The notes: a model not told the origin generated them from the letters alone. 64,000 bases of DNA from Bacillus infantis (GCF_020171945.1 NZ_JAIVAP010000001.1:248001-312000), one strand, 5' to 3'. Counted from the stretch's first letter, positions 1-7,794 are shown. Translations and numbers: made by a program.

Positions 1-40
1 GCAGGACGGAAGGTTGTTCTTTAACCTTCTGGCCTGATTG

Positions 41-127
41 GCTTATGACTCGAAGGGCTAGCGCCCGGAGCTGGACAATAGAAAAGCGGAGGCGACTGTT
101 CAGAATCAAGGAACGCAGGCTAAAGAC
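41..127. repeat. Dispersed intergenic repeat, copy A
   Basis: Copy A of an imperfect direct repeat of about 87 bases. It begins gcttatgactcga and contains a shared core, ccggagctggacaatagaa followed by aagcgga, then a conserved end, aaggaacgcaggctaag. Copy B begins 185 bases downstream. No open frame is conserved between copies, so this looks like a non-coding dispersed element. The 98 bases between the copies contain small GC-rich inverted repeats. Confidence 0.7.
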
Positions 128-225
128 GCCACGTCCTGTGGCAACGCCTGCATTACCCGCGTCCTGCGGGCCCAGCATAAGACGCTTTGGAATTGAAGGC
201 GTTCTTTGCCTTTAATCCTTGCGTG

Positions 226-312
226 GCTTATGACTCGAGGCTCTAGCCGCCGGAGCTGGACAATAGAAAAGCGGAGAAGCCATGCTCAGATTAAGGAACG
301 CAGGCTAAGAAA
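226..312. repeat. Dispersed intergenic repeat, copy B
   Basis: Second copy of the element at 41-127, same orientation. The core around 250-285 is nearly identical while the flanks diverge. It ends shortly before the minus-strand terminator at 331-362. From 1 to 377 I see no gene, only these repeats and that terminator. Confidence 0.7.
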
Positions 313-330
313 TACGTGCTATGCCAACAA

Positions 331-362
331 AAAGAAGCCTGATAAGGTTCAGGCTTCTTCCT
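331..362 (-). terminator. Intrinsic terminator of the YdjO-like gene
   Basis: Stem agaagcctga / tcaggcttct (10 bp) with a 6-base loop. On the minus strand it is followed by a T-rich tail. It lies 16 bases past the stop of the minus-strand gene ending at 378. Confidence 0.8.
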
Positions 363-377
363 ATTAAGCGTGCAGCA

Positions 378-563
378 TCAAATCTTTGGGAGCTCTCTTA
401 CTTCAGCAGTCATGCCTGTTCCGCAAAGGGGGCATAATAGGTCATCGGATGCGAAATCCTTCCTCATCCACCCATTGCAGGATTCGCCGGCGCAGGAGTA
501 TACTTCAGTATCCATCAAGATGTCTTCTGGCTTTTCTTCTTGTGCTCTCTTGTTGAAAAAAAT
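378..563 (-). CDS. YdjO-like small zinc-ribbon protein (cold-inducible family)
   Basis: A 61-residue protein with one CxxxxC pair (residues about 24-29) followed by GWMRKDFASDD and a second pair, CPLCG (about 44-48). This four-cysteine layout is the zinc-ribbon pattern I associate with B. subtilis YdjO and cold-inducible relatives. The frame has no ATG, GTG or TTG at a usable distance. A perfect AAAGGAGG at about 572-579 sits 8 bases upstream of an ATT codon (561-563) that opens the frame as M/I-FFNKRAQE. I therefore place the start at ATT, as in infC genes. The alternative is an internal TTG or ATG about 16 codons in, which has no ribosome site. Function is unknown beyond metal-binding potential. 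A terminator follows directly. Confidence 0.7.
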   Translation of the reverse strand: MFFNKRAQEEKPEDILMDTEVYSCAGESCNGWMRKDFASDDLLCPLCGTGMTAEVRELPKI

Positions 564-644
564 AGGAACCGCCTCCTTTTTTTCTAGTATGTGCAGGTTC
601 TGCCTTTTTAACCTGTAAAATAAAAAGAACTGGAGGGAATATGC

Positions 645-779
645 TTGGAGTCTAAAAAAAGATATACTGCTGCAGGAACTGATATTGAAGAAGTAAAGAA
701 GAAAAACGCAGCCTCAGGACTGTCCTACAACGAAGTCAAAAGGCAGCTGGCAGAAAAGCACCAGAGCAGGAAAAGATAA
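645..779 (+). CDS. Small protein with gamma-SASP-like motif
   Basis: A 44-residue basic protein starting at TTG (645), 7 bases after GGAGGG at 632-637. An ATG at 641 is in another frame and stops after four codons. The segment AGTDIEEVKKKNAASG resembles the repeat of gamma-type small acid-soluble spore proteins (AGTxxxEVxxxNAxS), but here it occurs once and is Lys/Glu-rich rather than Gln/Asn-rich. It may be a minor spore protein. Expression timing cannot be read from the sequence. It stands alone with a terminator right after the stop. Confidence 0.6.
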   Translation: MESKKRYTAAGTDIEEVKKKNAASGLSYNEVKRQLAEKHQSRKR

Positions 780-806
780 CGCCGCATTTTGCGGGCTGTT
801 ATTTTT
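779..806 (+). terminator. Terminator of the small SASP-like gene
   Basis: Short GC-rich hairpin built on ccgca / tgcgg starting at the stop codon, followed by gttattttt. The 160 bases after it contain no supported gene. Confidence 0.5.
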
Positions 807-926
807 CAATCCGGCATCCACAGCAAAATGCAGGCGGTACGGCTCGGAATAATAGGTGTTTCTGCGGCTGAGCCTTTAAGCTCAGGCGGAAAAAAAGGAG
901 TCACTGTTCTCCTGCCTTTCGCCTGC

Positions 927-956
927 AAAAAAGCCCGAAGCTGGCTGCTCCGGGCC
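927..956 (-). terminator. Terminator of the manganese catalase gene
   Basis: gcccg(a)agc / gct(c)cgggc stem. Read on the minus strand it is followed by TTTTTT. It lies 14 bases past the catalase stop. Confidence 0.75.
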
Positions 957-969
957 CATGATTCTTTCG

Positions 970-1803
970 TTATTGATTTTTCAGGTCTTCCGGCATGGTA
1001 TTATGGAGGCTTTTAGGAGCCGGGTTCAGGAACGGTTTTTCTGCATTCGGTTTTGGATCTGCAACATATTCATATTCTCCCTGGCCATCAAGTGCAGGTC
1101 CGCTTGCCCAGCGTCCTGCGCCGCTTTCCTGGCCTTCAGAAAGATTATATAGCTTATAAGCAATATCCTTTTTCTCGAGCTCGCGAGGGAATGTGCTTGG
1201 TGTAATGATGCCTTCTTTTTCCTCCAGTTCAGCAATCGCTGCCATCCATTGATTCTGATGGTAAGAATCGCGGGCAATGAGGGTAGAAAGCAAATCTTTA
1301 ACTCCTGCGTCATCAGACATTTCATATAGACGTACTGCCTGCAGGCGTCCCTGGGATTCAGCATTCAGGTTGGCCCTGAAGTCAGCCAGCAGGTTGCCGC
1401 TCGCAATGGTATAGCTGCCCATCCACGGATTGCCGACACTGTCGCTCGGGCGGGCACCAAGTCCGCTTACAATCGCGTGCTGTGGATTCATTCCTCCGAG
1501 GACCGCACCAATTACAGGATCTTTTGCTGCATCTTCCTGATCCTTGACAGGTGCGTTATCGAGCAGGCGTGCAACCATGGTCGCAAGCATTTCAACATGG
1601 CCGATTTCTTCTGTCCCTATATCCAAAAGCAGGTCCCGGTACTTTTCATTTCCGCGGGTAGCCCATCCCTGGAACATATATTGCATGGCCACGGTCATTT
1701 CTCCATACTGCCCGCCGATCAGCTCTTGCAGCTTCTTGGCAAACAACGGATCTGGCCGTTCCGGCCTTGCTTCGAATTGCAGTTCTTTAACATGATAAAA
1801 CAT
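970..1803 (-). CDS. Manganese catalase
   Basis: A 277-residue non-heme dimanganese catalase that breaks down hydrogen peroxide in the cytosol. The N-terminus MFYHVKELQF is typical of the family. Visible metal ligands are Glu35 (GGQYGEMT), Glu66 and His69 (GTEEIGHVE) in the ferritin-like four-helix bundle. The length matches the Bacillus YjqC/YdbD group. The start is the ATG at 1803, preceded by GAGGAGG. An upstream in-frame TTG overlaps that ribosome site. A SigB-type promoter lies at 1861-1885, which would place it in the general stress regulon, as for related B. subtilis catalases. The gene is monocistronic with its own terminator. Confidence 0.93.
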   Translation of the reverse strand: MFYHVKELQFEARPERPDPLFAKKLQELIGGQYGEMTVAMQYMFQGWATRGNEKYRDLLLDIGTEEIGHVEMLATMVARLLDNAPVKDQEDAAKDPVIGAVLGGMNPQHAIVSGLGARPSDSVGNPWMGSYTIASGNLLADFRANLNAESQGRLQAVRLYEMSDDAGVKDLLSTLIARDSYHQNQWMAAIAELEEKEGIITPSTFPRELEKKDIAYKLYNLSEGQESGAGRWASGPALDGQGEYEYVADPKPNAEKPFLNPAPKSLHNTMPEDLKNQ

Positions 1804-1860
1804 AAAATTCCTCCTCAACAGGTGTAATTTAGTTTGGCTGGATAAGCCTTCCTAAAATTA

Positions 1861-1885
1861 GTACCCCTGTTCAAAAAAGGTAAAC
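1861..1885 (-). promoter_or_regulatory. SigB-type promoter of the catalase gene
   Basis: On the minus strand, GTTTAC (1880-1885), 13-base spacer, GGGTAC (1861-1866). This is close to the sigma-B consensus GTTTAA-N12-14-GGGTAT. It lies about 58 bases upstream of the catalase start codon. Confidence 0.65.
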
Positions 1886-1993
1886 TATAGATGAAAACGG
1901 GAAAGATTTAATCTGTATAGTTAATTAGTCCTATTCATTATGTTAGTTAAGACATGCTGCAAAAGTCCTCCGTTAGGTCTATGTTCTCAATCG

Positions 1994-2020
1994 AGAAGGT
2001 CCCACCTTCTACCCTTTTTA
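1994..2020 (+). other. Leader hairpin upstream of MFS gene
   Basis: A perfect 7-bp stem AGAAGGT / ACCTTCT with loop CCC, followed by accctttttta, 78 bases before the transporter start. It could be a weak terminator or attenuator in the leader. No known riboswitch motif is recognised. Confidence 0.3.
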
Positions 2021-2097
2021 TGCCAAATGTATTGTTTTTTGAGAAACGAAAGCATACAATCCATTTCGGCAAAGAAAAAATAAAGGGAGATTAAGAA

Positions 2098-3324
2098 TTG
2101 AAATATACGCAAAATGAAAAGCTGAGCATCTATAATGGCCTGGCTTCTACTATATCTACCAATGCGGTGAACGGCTATATCCCTCTCCTGGCAATCAGTG
2201 TGCTTGGGGCAACAAATCAGCAGATGGGACTGATCAGTTCCCTGCCATCTATTATCGGGCTTCTGGCCATCATTCCCGGAGCAATATGGATCAATCGTTC
2301 TCCGAGCAAAAAAAGGGTTGCCGTTGCCTCAACATTTGCAACAAGATTCCTTTTTATGCTGATTTTATTTATACCGTTTCTGCCAAAGGAATTTGCGCCC
2401 TGGTTCCTTGTTGGGCTCATTGGTCTCCTCAACTTCCCGGGAGCTGTTTCCGGCCTGTCCTGGCAGTCTATGATCGGAGACCTGGTCCCTGAAAAAAGAC
2501 GCGGTGAATTTTTTAGCACACGCAACCGCCTTAATACAATTGCTGCAATGTTGATAACTTTCGGGACCGGATTTTTCCTGCAGCAGTATGATCAAAGTTC
2601 CCCTTTTCCGTATCAATGTCTCTTTGTGATTGGATTCCTCTTTGCGCTGCTTGAAGTTTATTACCTCTTTAAACATAAAGAAAGCCCTGTGATAAATGAA
2701 AAGCAGCAAGAGGGTATTAAGACAAAGAACCTATCGTTAGCAGTATTCAGGCACAGGCCTTTCCTTTCATTTGTTGTCTGCGGTCTTTTATTCAATTTTG
2801 GTGCACAGATGGCATGGTCCATTTTCAGCATATATCAAATAAAAGAAGCGGGAGCTACTGCGCTGTGGCTGTCCCTGTTCTCTGTGACCAACCAGCTGGC
2901 CCAGATTGCCAGCATGAAATGGTGGGCAAAAGCGGCAGACAGGAAAGGCAATAGCTTTATCCTGTTCATCGCCGCAGCAGGCATGGCAACGGCTCCGCTT
3001 CTAACAGTCGCTTCAGCCAATCTTGTTTATTTGACGTTAATCAATTTATGGATCGGCCTTTTTGTCTCAGGAACCAATCTGCTCCTGTTCAATCAGCTTC
3101 TTAATGCTTCGCCGGAAAAAAATCGGACCAGCTATATTGCCAATTATAACTTCTTACTGTCCCTTGTCGGTTTCATCGCCCCTCAATTCGGAGTATTCCT
3201 TCTTGATCATTTAGGTATGCTGTCGGCTATGGGCATTACTTCAGCCGTCCGTTTTGCAGCTGCACTTTCCTTCCTGTTTGCGGCTATAACATGGGAAAGG
3301 AAAAAAGCGGCGGCAGCACTTTGA
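2098..3324 (+). CDS. MFS-family membrane transporter
   Basis: A 408-residue integral membrane protein with about 12 hydrophobic segments in two halves separated by a charged loop near residue 200 (KHKESPVINEKQQEG), as in major facilitator superfamily permeases. The loop between segments 2 and 3 carries NRSPSKKR, a degenerate form of the MFS loop motif. Substrate cannot be inferred; no efflux-subfamily signature was recognised. The start is TTG at 2098, after AAGGGAG. The gene stands alone and ends in a strong terminator. Confidence 0.85.
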   Translation: MKYTQNEKLSIYNGLASTISTNAVNGYIPLLAISVLGATNQQMGLISSLPSIIGLLAIIPGAIWINRSPSKKRVAVASTFATRFLFMLILFIPFLPKEFAPWFLVGLIGLLNFPGAVSGLSWQSMIGDLVPEKRRGEFFSTRNRLNTIAAMLITFGTGFFLQQYDQSSPFPYQCLFVIGFLFALLEVYYLFKHKESPVINEKQQEGIKTKNLSLAVFRHRPFLSFVVCGLLFNFGAQMAWSIFSIYQIKEAGATALWLSLFSVTNQLAQIASMKWWAKAADRKGNSFILFIAAAGMATAPLLTVASANLVYLTLINLWIGLFVSGTNLLLFNQLLNASPEKNRTSYIANYNFLLSLVGFIAPQFGVFLLDHLGMLSAMGITSAVRFAAALSFLFAAITWERKKAAAAL

Positions 3325-3348
3325 GAGCAGGATATCCTGCTCTTTTAT
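3325..3348 (+). terminator. Terminator of the MFS gene
   Basis: Perfect GAGCAGGAT/ATCCTGCTC palindrome starting one base after the stop codon, followed by TTTTATCTTT. Confidence 0.85.
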
Positions 3349-3544
3349 CTTTAGGCTTATATTGCTTCTGATTAAAGATCATACGTGTGAAACAAAGATT
3401 TTACGCACCTTTAACACAGCTGTAAGGGCAGGACTATTATCCGGCAAAATCCATACATAAGTATGGAGAGCTGACGGGACCCATATATAAGTCATTTATT
3501 TTCCGCGTATTAAAGGGATTGAAATTTGCTGTGTTGAATAAATA

Positions 3545-3560
3545 TTGATAACGCTTACAA
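3545..3560 (+). promoter_or_regulatory. cre box (CcpA operator)
   Basis: TTGATAACGCTTACAA matches the cre consensus WTGNNARCGNWWWCAW at all positions. It lies 15 bases upstream of the methyltransferase start codon, so CcpA would block initiation or elongation of this transcript when preferred sugars are present. Confidence 0.7.
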
Positions 3561-3575
3561 ACAGGGGTGGTATTT

Positions 3576-4607
3576 TTGCTTGAAACCGAATTGGGAGCAG
3601 ATGAGATTCAGGAGGAAACTTCTCTCCTTCCCTCATATAGAAGGGATATACGCGAGTATACGGAAAAGCAGGCCGGCAGATTCATTAAGATGAACACAGT
3701 AAGGGACTGGTCCTTGCTTTCATGGAAAGACATCGGGAAGCCGTACGAAGTGACATCGTTTGCAAAAGAAAAGCATGACTGGGAAAGCGAGCATAAAAAG
3801 GAACTTCCCGTCCATACTTCGTGGGAAATGTTCAATCGTTCCTTTCATCAGTGGTTTATCAAGGATGTCCCCGCCGAAATGGACAGGGCTAAAAAGGATT
3901 TCTTCAAGAATGCAGCTATGATAAAGCCCCGTGCAGCGAAAACAGCTTTGGGCGAGCTAGTAAGGCTGTCACTATGGAATTATGTTCACAGGATTCAGGA
4001 TGGAATTTGGGATCCGCGCGGAAAAAGAGGCCTTTTTGCCAACCTGGACCTTGATAAGCCCCGTATTCTTTTCTTGGGTGCCGCAGAAGGCTATGAAGCA
4101 ATGCAGCTGTCCGCCATGTATCCAGGGGGAGAAGCTGTTCTGGTCGATTATGATCCGTTTTGCAGGGATGCACGTTTTGAAGAATTTCCCGATTCATATC
4201 CCTTCCTGGGCTTGAATAAACAAACAGGAGGCAGAAAAGCTTTTTACAAAAATGATTTCCAAATTGACTATGTAGTGGATGATATCAGAAATCTTCCTTT
4301 TGGGAAGGAATTTGATATTGTTTTGAGTGTCGGCCTGCTGGAGCATTTCCCTGATAAATTAAAGCCCGAGGTGATTGATTGGCACAGAAGATTTGTGAAG
4401 CCTTCAGGTTATATTATCATGACGACCCCAAGAGCGCAGCTCAGGTCAAAGCTTTATTATGAAATAATGGCCGATGTCATGAACCATACGTACCGGGAGC
4501 TCATGACAGTCGAACAGATGGGCCTTTATATGTTTGAAAACGGACTGGAAATTCTTCAGCACGGCTATATAAAAGTGCACAATGGCATTGTAGCAAGGGC
4601 AAGATAA
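3576..4607 (+). CDS. Class I SAM-dependent methyltransferase, unknown substrate
   Basis: A 343-residue protein. After an N-terminal stretch of about 150 residues with no recognised domain comes a Rossmann-type methyltransferase: motif I ILFLGAAEGYEA, an acidic residue ending strand 2 (VLVDYD), and DIVLSVGLLEHFPD in the position of motif IV, as in Methyltransf_11 proteins. The start is TTG at 3576, five bases after AGGGGTGG. An upstream GTG lies inside that ribosome site. A perfect cre box immediately upstream suggests carbon catabolite control, unusual for an orphan methyltransferase. The substrate is unknown. The gene is followed by a bidirectional hairpin. Confidence 0.8.
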   Translation: MLETELGADEIQEETSLLPSYRRDIREYTEKQAGRFIKMNTVRDWSLLSWKDIGKPYEVTSFAKEKHDWESEHKKELPVHTSWEMFNRSFHQWFIKDVPAEMDRAKKDFFKNAAMIKPRAAKTALGELVRLSLWNYVHRIQDGIWDPRGKRGLFANLDLDKPRILFLGAAEGYEAMQLSAMYPGGEAVLVDYDPFCRDARFEEFPDSYPFLGLNKQTGGRKAFYKNDFQIDYVVDDIRNLPFGKEFDIVLSVGLLEHFPDKLKPEVIDWHRRFVKPSGYIIMTTPRAQLRSKLYYEIMADVMNHTYRELMTVEQMGLYMFENGLEILQHGYIKVHNGIVARAR

Positions 4608-4613
4608 AGGGAT

Positions 4614-4644
4614 GGAATCAAGCTGCATAGCGCAGCCTGGTTCC
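4614..4644. terminator. Convergent-gene hairpin
   Basis: 13-bp stem ggaatcaagctgc / gcagcctggttcc (one mismatch, one G-U) between two convergent genes. The U tract is weak on both strands, so termination is likely but not certain. Confidence 0.55.
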
Positions 4645-4646
4645 AG

Positions 4647-4805
4647 CTAATTCTTATAGTCTGCCCTCTTGCCCACTTCAGCTTCTCCGCCAGTCTGATT
4701 GCCTGTTGTAGCGGTATAGCCGACCTGGTAGGATGAATTGCGCTGTTTCTTTAATGCATTTGGCATTTTGTATTGTGACAAGTCATCCTGTGCTTCTTTT
4801 GGCAT
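4647..4805 (-). CDS. Small hypothetical protein
   Basis: A 52-residue hydrophilic protein, MPKEAQDDLSQYKMP at the start, with a Thr/Gly/Asn-rich centre and a charged end. The ATG at 4805 follows GGAGGGATTTCTC (good ribosome site). It has no membrane segment or known domain. Size and composition resemble minor spore proteins of bacilli, but I cannot name a family. Confidence 0.65.
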   Translation of the reverse strand: MPKEAQDDLSQYKMPNALKKQRNSSYQVGYTATTGNQTGGEAEVGKRADYKN

Positions 4806-4902
4806 GAGAAATCCCTCCTTGTTGCTGTCATTATATTGTTATCCTTTTCAGGATTTTCATTCAAAGATCGTCCCTGGCAGCAAGACTTGTCTCAGGGGGA
4901 AC

Positions 4903-4940
4903 GCAAAAAGGAATCTGTTCAGAAACAGATTCCTTTTTGC
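4903..4940 (-). terminator. Terminator of the YjcZ-family gene
   Basis: Long stem gcaaaaaggaatctgtt / aacagattcctttttgc, 17 bp, with a 4-base loop. It lies 18 bases beyond the YjcZ stop on the minus strand. Confidence 0.85.
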
Positions 4941-4957
4941 TCTTGATGCAGAAAGGA

Positions 4958-5065
4958 TTAGTAGCCTCCCCCCACATAAGCAGCGCCAACGATAATCAAA
5001 AGGATGAAAAGCACGACGATAAGGGCAAACCCGCCGCCGTAGCCGTATCCAGCTCCACCGCTCAT
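4958..5065 (-). CDS. YjcZ-family sporulation protein
   Basis: A 35-residue peptide: Gly/Tyr-rich head ([12 protein letters not shown]), a hydrophobic helix of about 17 residues, then GAAYVGGGY. This head-helix-tail layout is that of the YjcZ family of small sporulation membrane peptides. ATG at 5065 follows AAAGGGGGTGC. It lies beside another Gly/Tyr-rich gene on the same strand. Confidence 0.85.
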   Translation of the reverse strand: MSGGAGYGYGGGFALIVVLFILLIIVGAAYVGGGY

Positions 5066-5159
5066 TTATTGCACCCCCTTTATGCACGACCTAGGGTATT
5101 GTATGAGAAGGATGACTGTTTTGAATGGGCTAAAAGTATCTTTGTGCTTAATTGAGTTA

Positions 5160-5441
5160 TTACCACAGGAATGGGACAAAAGCTAAAGCGGCAATGGCTC
5201 CAAACGCAATGCCGATGCCAAAGCCTCCCCAGCCCCAGCCGTAGCCGTAAGGGTAAGCAAATCCATCAAACTCCCCATATCCGTAGCCGCCATAATTTCT
5301 GCCTCCGCCTGCAGGTCTGATGAAAACTTTTGAAGGTGTAACACGTTCAATAACTCCGACATGCTCTCTCCCATGCACAGTCCGGATCCGCACCATTCGG
5401 CCAACACCGCCTCTGCACTGATTGTAATAGCTTCTTGACAT
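5160..5441 (-). CDS. Sm-like head with Gly/Tyr-rich hydrophobic tail, unknown function
   Basis: A 93-residue protein. Residues 1-45 (containing GRMVRIRTVHGREHVGVIE and VTPSKVFIRP) have the alternating pattern of a small Sm-like beta barrel. Residues 46-75 are Gly/Tyr/Phe-rich. The last 20 are hydrophobic and could insert in a membrane. The start is ATG at 5441, preceded by GGAGGTGATTGAA; an upstream in-frame start would overlap that site. Its Gly-rich character and neighbouring YjcZ gene suggest a role on the spore or envelope surface. No B. subtilis name is assigned. Confidence 0.75.
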   Translation of the reverse strand: MSRSYYNQCRGGVGRMVRIRTVHGREHVGVIERVTPSKVFIRPAGGGRNYGGYGYGEFDGFAYPYGYGWGWGGFGIGIAFGAIAALAFVPFLW

Positions 5442-5564
5442 TTCAATCACCTCCGATATGCTGTCCGCTAACATCATATGCAGGAGGGCCTGTCAGATAA
5501 TGGACAAACGTCCGGGGGCAAATGCGGATATTATCCAAAAGCTGGAGAGGATATTCCTGAAGAC

Positions 5565-5594
5565 AAAAAAGCGCGGAGCAATTTCTGCCCCGCA
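5565..5594 (-). terminator. Terminator of the 218-codon membrane gene
   Basis: gcggagc / gccccgc stem (one G-U on the minus-strand RNA), followed on the minus strand by GCTTTTTTG. Confidence 0.75.
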
Positions 5595-5598
5595 TTCT

Positions 5599-6252
5599 TC
5601 ATTGTCCATCCCTATCCAAATGTCTTTTGGTCAAAAGCAGGCTCGCAATCAAGATTAGCTCAAACAGATTCGTAACTGCTGCACTGCCTGGATCAAAGGG
5701 TATGGCACTTCCTGCAGCCATAATAGCAATTCCGGCAAACATCCAGAACCAGCCTGTTTTTTTCCAGACAATAACTCCGGATATCAAGAGAAAGACCGAT
5801 ACACCGATCACCATTATTGGAGGACCGTGAGCATGCAATGGTACATATTTCAGCACCCCGTATTCAGTTACTGCCTCAAGCTGAAGATTCCTGATGGCAA
5901 AGAATTCTATAGACATTAAGACAATGGTTATGATCCAGGCAATCCCCAGGCTTTTCTTTTTATCAAGGACTCTTGTACCCGATTCTTTTGCAGCATACCA
6001 GGCAAAGAGAACAAGCAGAGGTGTTGCGGCGGCATGTAAAATAAATCGCATTCTATTGAGAGACAGAAGCATGTCAGATTCTCCGGCTATCCGTCCTGCC
6101 GCGAGGATGCTGTTATCATAAATCAGGCCAGCAATAATCACTAGCAGCACATCTCCATAAGAGGCTCTTCCCTTTTTAATCAATAGAGAAATTCCCCAAA
6201 CCAGCAGCATGGTGTAAATGAAAGCAAAAATACCGAAAAAATAAGGATCCAT
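5599..6252 (-). CDS. Polytopic membrane protein, unknown function
   Basis: A 217-residue integral membrane protein with about seven hydrophobic segments, short loops and a basic C-terminus (TKRHLDRDGQ). A His-rich loop, PLHAHGPP (near residue 145), could bind metal or a headgroup. No family recognised. ATG at 6252 follows AAAGGTGGG; a TTG three bases upstream is an alternative. Divergent from nupC. Confidence 0.75.
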   Translation of the reverse strand: MDPYFFGIFAFIYTMLLVWGISLLIKKGRASYGDVLLVIIAGLIYDNSILAAGRIAGESDMLLSLNRMRFILHAAATPLLVLFAWYAAKESGTRVLDKKKSLGIAWIITIVLMSIEFFAIRNLQLEAVTEYGVLKYVPLHAHGPPIMVIGVSVFLLISGVIVWKKTGWFWMFAGIAIMAAGSAIPFDPGSAAVTNLFELILIASLLLTKRHLDRDGQ

Positions 6253-6385
6253 CAAAACCCACCTTTGTTTTTTCTTCTGTTTCCCTGAACCTGGTTAGAC
6301 TAATCATTTCTGATCGTCTGCAATGAAGATATGGAAAATGTTATCCATGTATTAATTTTCTAAACAATTTTATTAAACAAAATAC

Positions 6386-6413
6386 TGGACTGTAAACGGA
6401 TTCATGTTAAAAT
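6386..6413 (+). promoter_or_regulatory. Probable nupC promoter
   Basis: TGGACT (6386-6391), 16-base spacer, TAAAAT (6408-6413): a plausible SigA promoter 115 bases upstream of nupC. Confidence 0.5.
6390..6405 (+). promoter_or_regulatory. cre-like box in the nupC promoter
   Basis: CTGTAAACGGATTCAT agrees with WTGNNARCGNWWWCAW at 15 of 16 positions (first base C). It occupies the spacer between the -35 and -10 elements, a position where CcpA binding would repress. Confidence 0.55.
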
Positions 6414-6527
6414 GAAACAGGTTAATTAGTTGGATGTCTGACGTCTGTTCTCGTACAGCATTTGGAAGACGTTTATGTGGATTTTTCTAAGCTAAAGATT
6501 ACTATTAGTTTTTAAGGGGTGGAACTG

Positions 6528-7745
6528 ATGAATTTACTTTGGGGACTATTTGGGATTGCAGTCGTTCTTGGAATCGCTCTTCTCTTCTCTTCAAACAGAA
6601 AAGCGATCAATCTTAGGACGATTGCTGGAGGACTTGCCATACAGCTTATCTTTGCTTTTGCCGTCCTGAAATGGAATGCAGGGAAAAAGGCACTCGAGAT
6701 GCTCACTGAAAAGGTGAACAATATCGTAGGATATGCGAACGAAGGAATCAACTTCCTGTTTGGCGGACTGTTTGCCGATGGAACGAATATCGGGATGGTA
6801 TTTGCTTTCCAGGTTCTGCCGACTGTCATATTCTTCTCTTCTTTAATTTCTGTACTTTATTATGTTGGCATCATGCAGTGGGTTATCAAGATTATCGGCG
6901 GCGGCCTTTCTAAGCTGCTTGGGACAAGCAAGGCAGAATCTATTTCTGCAGCAGCTAATATTTTTGTAGGACAGACAGAAGCTCCTCTCATTGTCCGTCC
7001 ATTTATCAGCAAGATGACCCGGTCCGAATTATTTGCCGTCATGACGGGCGGACTTGCCTCAGTTGCAGGTTCAGTACTGATCGGCTATTCCCTGCTGGGC
7101 GTGCCGCTGGAATATCTCCTGGCCGCTAGCTTCATGGCTGCTCCTGCAGGCTTGGTACTGGCAAAGATTATGATTCCGGAAACAGAACAATCACAGACAG
7201 ATAAAGAGATTACTATTGAGAAAGATACAGAGTCTGTCAATGTAGTGGATGCAGCCGCAAAAGGCGCCAGTGTCGGCCTTCAGCTTGCATTGAATATCGG
7301 TGCCATGCTTTTGGCGTTCATAGCGCTTGTTGCTATGATTAACGGATTGATCGGCTTTGCCGGCGGGCTATTCGGTGCAGACAATCTGTCTCTTGAAATG
7401 ATTCTCGGCTATGTATTCTCGCCAATTGCATTTGCGGTTGGTGTTCCGTGGTCAGAAGCGGTTCAGGCTGGGGGATATATCGGTCAAAAGCTTGTTCTGA
7501 ATGAATTTGTGGCCTATTCTTCCTTTGCCCCTGAAATCGGGAATCTGTCTGAAAAAACTTCAGCCATCATCAGCTTCGCTTTATGCGGATTTGCCAATAT
7601 TTCATCCATGGCCATCCTTCTTGGCGGTCTTGGAAACCTGGCTCCCGACCGGAGAGGCGATATCGCTAAACTCGGATTCAAAGCAGTCGTAGCAGGTGCG
7701 CTGGCTTCATTGCTGAGCGCAGCAATTGCAGGTATGCTTTTGTAA
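6528..7745 (+). CDS. nupC: NupC-type concentrative nucleoside transporter
   Basis: A 405-residue permease of the CNT family that imports nucleosides with a cation gradient. Features include the N-terminal three-helix region, the gate-type Gate/Nucleos_tra domains, the conserved [11 protein letters not shown] segment that contributes to the nucleoside site, and a Gly-rich C-terminal helix with FANISSMAI. Length is typical (about 400). The start is ATG at 6528, after AAGGGGTGG; the GTG at 6519 is inside the ribosome site. Unlike B. subtilis dra-nupC-pdp, it stands alone with its own promoter, a near-perfect cre and a terminator, so catabolite repression is likely. Confidence 0.92.
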   Translation: MNLLWGLFGIAVVLGIALLFSSNRKAINLRTIAGGLAIQLIFAFAVLKWNAGKKALEMLTEKVNNIVGYANEGINFLFGGLFADGTNIGMVFAFQVLPTVIFFSSLISVLYYVGIMQWVIKIIGGGLSKLLGTSKAESISAAANIFVGQTEAPLIVRPFISKMTRSELFAVMTGGLASVAGSVLIGYSLLGVPLEYLLAASFMAAPAGLVLAKIMIPETEQSQTDKEITIEKDTESVNVVDAAAKGASVGLQLALNIGAMLLAFIALVAMINGLIGFAGGLFGADNLSLEMILGYVFSPIAFAVGVPWSEAVQAGGYIGQKLVLNEFVAYSSFAPEIGNLSEKTSAIISFALCGFANISSMAILLGGLGNLAPDRRGDIAKLGFKAVVAGALASLLSAAIAGMLL

Positions 7746-7753
7746 GTATGCAG

Positions 7754-7790
7754 AAGGAAAGAAGCACTTCGCTTCTTTCCTTTCTTTTTA
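7754..7790 (+). terminator. Terminator of nupC
   Basis: 12-bp stem aaggaaagaagc / gcttctttcctt with loop acttc, followed by TCTTTTTATA. It may also stop the convergent minus-strand gene. Confidence 0.85.
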
Positions 7791-7794
7791 TATG

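Noticed and set aside
370-618. 82-codon plus-strand ORF
   Set aside because: It is the reverse shadow of the YdjO-like gene, which has the zinc-ribbon motif and a strong ribosome site.
5478-5675. Plus-strand ORF opposite a minus-strand terminator (begins MQEGLSDNGQ)
   Set aside because: It looks somewhat protein-like for 30 codons, but it has no ribosome site, a stop lies just upstream in frame, and it runs into the convergent membrane gene.
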